Of a stretch of DNA of 64,000 nucleotides, positions 63,450 to 64,000 are shown piece after piece. The first letter of the stretch is position 1; the number at the start of each line of letters is the position of its first letter. The translations under genes were made by a program, and so were the position numbers. Below the pieces are notes generated by a model that did not search any database, was not told the origin of the DNA, and was given only the letters and a program-made list of their open reading frames with translations. Source of the stretch: an uncultured Prevotellaceae bacterium (GTDB lineage Bacteria > Bacteroidota > Bacteroidia > Bacteroidales > Bacteroidaceae); NCBI GenBank assembly GCA_902767775.1, contig CACXIP010000018.1:88904-152903 (forward strand), read 5' to 3'.

Positions 63450-64000
63450 TTATTTCAAAAGATGCACAACCCTACCATCTATCTGTATTTCGCCAGCCTC
63501 CTGCATCTCTCTGAGGCACCGCTGCAAAGAATACTTCTGTATGCCGAATTGCTCAGCCAGTGCCTGTCGGGAGAGGGGAATCCGCAGATGCCGGCTCTGT
63601 TGCTTCTTTTGTTCTTCTTTAAAATAACTTTCCACCTTCTCACGCACGCTCATAGAGAGCATCGACACCTTTTTGGTGAGATACGACACGATATTTGAGA
63701 GGATGTGAATTTCGTTGAGGGCGATACGGCTGTCGGAAAGAATCAGTGCCTCCATATCCGCACGCATGAGTTGCAGCACATGGGTGTCGACGACAGCCTC
63801 CACGGTCACTGGGTAATGATTGTCGGCAGCAAAGAGAAAAGCGGGCGCCAGCATATTGCCGGAGTGATGCAAATTGAGGGTGATGATTCTGCCCGAAGGG
63901 CTCATCATGGTGGCAGTCATCTCGCCGCTAATAATAATATCGGCATGAAGGCACTCATCACCCACCATGGCAAAGAGAGCACCTCGCTTATACGTCAGTA
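63450..64000 (-). CDS. Crp/Fnr family transcriptional regulator, cut by the right edge
   Basis: The frame is open beyond the ATG at 63968 to the window edge (reading LTYKRGALFAMVGDECLHAD), so the gene begins outside. The cyclic-nucleotide-binding fold is visible (SGEMTATMMSPSGRIITLNL, AEAVVDT-type strands), then the dimer helix and a C-terminal winged helix-turn-helix (LRIPLSRQALAEQFGIQKYSLQRCLREMQE). Similar regulators in Bacteroidales respond to oxidative or nitrosative signals. It ends 25 bases before the ATG of the RyR-like gene on the same strand, so it precedes and may control that gene. Confidence 0.85.
   Translation of the reverse strand, partial: LTYKRGALFAMVGDECLHADIIISGEMTATMMSPSGRIITLNLHHSGNMLAPAFLFAADNHYPVTVEAVVDTHVLQLMRADMEALILSDSRIALNEIHILSNIVSYLTKKVSMLSMSVREKVESYFKEEQKKQQSRHLRIPLSRQALAEQFGIQKYSLQRCLREMQEAGEIQIDGRVVHLLK

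Noticed and set aside
1-64000. rRNA or tRNA genes
   Set aside because: No sequence with a tRNA cloverleaf end (GGTTCRANTCC-type arm) or rRNA signature was recognised by reading; a covariance-model scan would settle this.

Overview
The window reads as chromosome of a Bacteroidales bacterium, most likely Prevotellaceae. I infer this from the protein families present (DUF1573, zinc-free L31B, DUF5686, DUF5689, DUF6057, FISUMP surface proteins, TonB-type receptors, inositol-sphingolipid enzymes), from many lipoproteins with Bacteroidetes-type signal peptides, and from recurrent TAnnTTTG -7 promoter elements, some with a TTG/TTTG element 17-22 bases upstream. No rRNA, tRNA, CRISPR array, transposase or integrase was recognised. 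Most of the window is GC-moderate and densely coding. The exceptions are an AT-rich, repeat-laden stretch at about 50.1-51.0 kb and a roughly 0.85 kb non-coding gap at 53.7-54.6 kb.

Region 1 (1-14.6 kb): a broken-looking beta-barrel fragment at the left edge, a DUF1573 protein, two overlapping genes for exported proteins of unknown role, a secreted NUC1-type endonuclease, rpmE2, then a minus-strand operon of a TonB-dependent outer-membrane receptor with two OB-fold-like lipoproteins (DUF5689 and a triplicated DUF6359 protein). Divergent from the receptor, a secreted EEP-family nuclease, a uracil-DNA-glycosylase-like protein, uridine kinase and purine nucleoside phosphorylase follow in tight order. 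Together these look like a candidate system for using extracellular nucleic acid: cut outside, bind and import, then salvage nucleosides. That reading is inference from gene content.

Region 2 (14.8-24.6 kb): a secreted alpha/beta hydrolase, a histidine phosphatase, a Gly/Arg/Ser-rich secreted protein, a 1752-residue surface protein built of dockerin-like, FISUMP and Ig-like repeats, and two small membrane or lipoprotein genes.

Region 3 (24.7-32.5 kb): a compact minus-strand exopolysaccharide operon (initiating sugar transferase, SLBB export protein, two Wzz-like chain regulators, a polymerase) followed by a WecA-type transferase with its own consensus promoter. No other glycosyltransferase and no flippase is present. 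Region 4 (32.7-41.3 kb): DUF6057 membrane protein, a lipoprotein joining a CxxCH haem motif to a beta-propeller, a four-helix-bundle protein bracketed by inverted arrays of 9-bp repeats, a Wzi-like outer-membrane protein, and a four-gene inositol-phosphoceramide cluster lacking myo-inositol-phosphate synthase.

Region 5 (41.5-53.7 kb): tandem DUF5686 paralogues, a thioesterase, NhaD, then small secreted and lipoprotein genes, an HD hydrolase and a metallophosphoesterase. Region 6 (54.5-64 kb): a PurF-like enzyme lacking the glutaminase cysteine, SH3 and zinc-ribbon/LysM proteins, a divergent GrpE, an XRE-type regulator next to a solitary phage-portal-like gene, a candidate small RNA, a membrane protein with TrkA-like and RyR-like domains, and a Crp/Fnr regulator cut by the right edge. 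The last segment (58.9-64 kb) is the most accessory-looking and the best candidate for an undescribed system.
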